Shown: positions 5,554-6,147 of the stretch, piece after piece | Layout of the letters: the number at the start of each line of letters is the position of its first letter | Position numbering within the stretch: the first letter of the stretch is position 1 | Assembly: GCA_018241455.1 (NCBI GenBank) | Contig: JAFEDW010000126.1 | Coordinates: forward strand, 1-6,147 | From: Pseudomonadota bacterium | Lineage (GTDB): Bacteria > Pseudomonadota > Gammaproteobacteria > Steroidobacterales > Steroidobacteraceae | Direction of reading: 5' to 3' | Length of the DNA: 6,147 nt | Translations under genes and position numbers: made by a program | The notes under the pieces: generated by a model | Told to the model about the DNA's origin: nothing | What the model saw: only the letters and a program-made list of their open reading frames with translations | Database searches by the model: none

Positions 5554-6147
5554 AACGCTGCTGGGCGCCGCGCTGGCGCGACGCAATGGCGGACGGCCGC
5601 CGGTCTGGTTCATGCGCCAGGCGGGGCGCTACCACCAGCACTATCGCCGCCTGCGCGAGCGCCACGAGTTCATGTCGCTGTGCAAGGAGCCGCAGCTCGC
5701 GGCCGAAGTCACGATGGGCCCGATCGATGATTTCGGCTTCGATGCCGCGATCCTGTTCTCCGACTTGCTGTTCCCGCTCGAGGCGATGGGCATGGGGCTG
5801 CGCTACGAGCCGGGGCCGAAGCTCGACTGGTACCTGCGCGATCGCGCCGACCTGGCGCGCCTGCGTCGCGGCGCCGCGGTCGCGAACCACATGGAATTCC
5901 AGGCCGAGGCCATCCGGCTGCTGCGCCCGCGCTTAGGGGCCGAGCGGGCGCTGATCGGTTTCGTCGGCGGCCCATTTACGCTGTACGCCTACGCGGTGGC
6001 GGGCTCCCACGAGGGCTTCACGCGCGCCGGCCTGCTGGGGCTCGAAGACGGGCTGTACGCGGGATTCTGCGAGCGGTTGGTCGAGCTGCTGGCCGGCAAC
6101 ATGGTGCTGCAGGCACGTGCCGGCGCCGATTGCGTGGCGCTGTTCGA
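5546..6147 (+). CDS. hemE: Uroporphyrinogen decarboxylase, N-terminal part
   Basis: The enzyme removes four carboxyl groups from the acetate side chains of uroporphyrinogen III to give coproporphyrinogen III, in the cytosol. The frame is open to the right edge: 200 complete codons of an expected 340-360. Family signatures are present: VWFMRQAGRY (20-29) with substrate-binding Arg24 and Arg28; FMSLCKEPQLAAEVT (42-56); AAILFSDLLFPLEAMG (67-82) with the essential Asp73; and GGPFTLYAYAVAG (141-153), whose Tyr149 aligns with the conserved active-site tyrosine (Tyr164 in the human enzyme). The usual residues seen so far are intact, so the enzyme is probably active. The ATG at 5546 lies inside the end of the response-regulator gene (8-nt overlap), with a weak GAG purine run 7 nt upstream. 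It uses the product of the HemC-HemD protein encoded upstream. Confidence 0.95.
   Translation, partial: MNETLLGAALARRNGGRPPVWFMRQAGRYHQHYRRLRERHEFMSLCKEPQLAAEVTMGPIDDFGFDAAILFSDLLFPLEAMGMGLRYEPGPKLDWYLRDRADLARLRRGAAVANHMEFQAEAIRLLRPRLGAERALIGFVGGPFTLYAYAVAGSHEGFTRAGLLGLEDGLYAGFCERLVELLAGNMVLQARAGADCVALF

Noticed and set aside
4156..5613. A 485-codon minus-strand open frame
   Set aside because: It is antisense to the kinase, regulator and hemE start, all of which carry full family motifs; no domain can be recognised in it.
1..6147. Mobile elements, CRISPR arrays, tRNA or rRNA genes
   Set aside because: No transposase or integrase motifs, spaced repeats or RNA-gene signatures were seen on either strand.

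Overview
The window is GC-rich DNA (roughly 70% G+C by eye, with G or C in most third codon positions) from a bacterium. The leftward gene looks like a periplasmic TPR sensor of the kind common in Xanthomonadales and related Gammaproteobacteria. That lineage guess is weak, because the haem genes are of an unusual type.

Layout. (1) Positions 1-1131, minus strand: the N-terminal 377 codons of an exported tetratricopeptide-repeat protein that runs off the left edge. (2) 1132-1304: a divergent intergenic region. It holds a direct repeat TGACC-N6-TGACA at 1256-1271 and a 13-bp perfect palindrome at 1189-1201. (3) 1305-6147, plus strand: a tightly packed five-gene operon. In order: a short, divergent glutamyl-tRNA reductase (hemA); a fused hydroxymethylbilane synthase/uroporphyrinogen-III synthase (hemC-hemD); a small membrane histidine kinase; an OmpR/PhoB-type response regulator; and uroporphyrinogen decarboxylase (hemE, cut by the right edge). 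The intergenic gaps are 24 and 32 nt and the overlaps are 4 and 8 nt, so the genes are almost certainly co-transcribed.

How the genes work together. HemA makes glutamate-1-semialdehyde from glutamyl-tRNA. HemC condenses four porphobilinogens to hydroxymethylbilane, the HemD part closes the ring to uroporphyrinogen III, and HemE decarboxylates it to coproporphyrinogen III. The kinase and regulator sit inside the pathway operon, so they probably control it. The bridging enzymes HemL and HemB are not in the window.

Main point. A hemA / hemC-hemD fusion / histidine kinase / response regulator / hemE order is, as I recall, the organisation of the Leptospira haem locus. There the HemK-HemR two-component system activates hemA through a 'hem-box' TGACA-N6-TGACA. 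The repeat at 1256-1271 upstream of hemA matches that box at 9 of 10 defined positions. I infer that this window carries a HemKR-like haem-control circuit, operator included, in a high-GC, apparently non-leptospiral genome. HemA is also markedly shortened and lacks residues usually regarded as important.
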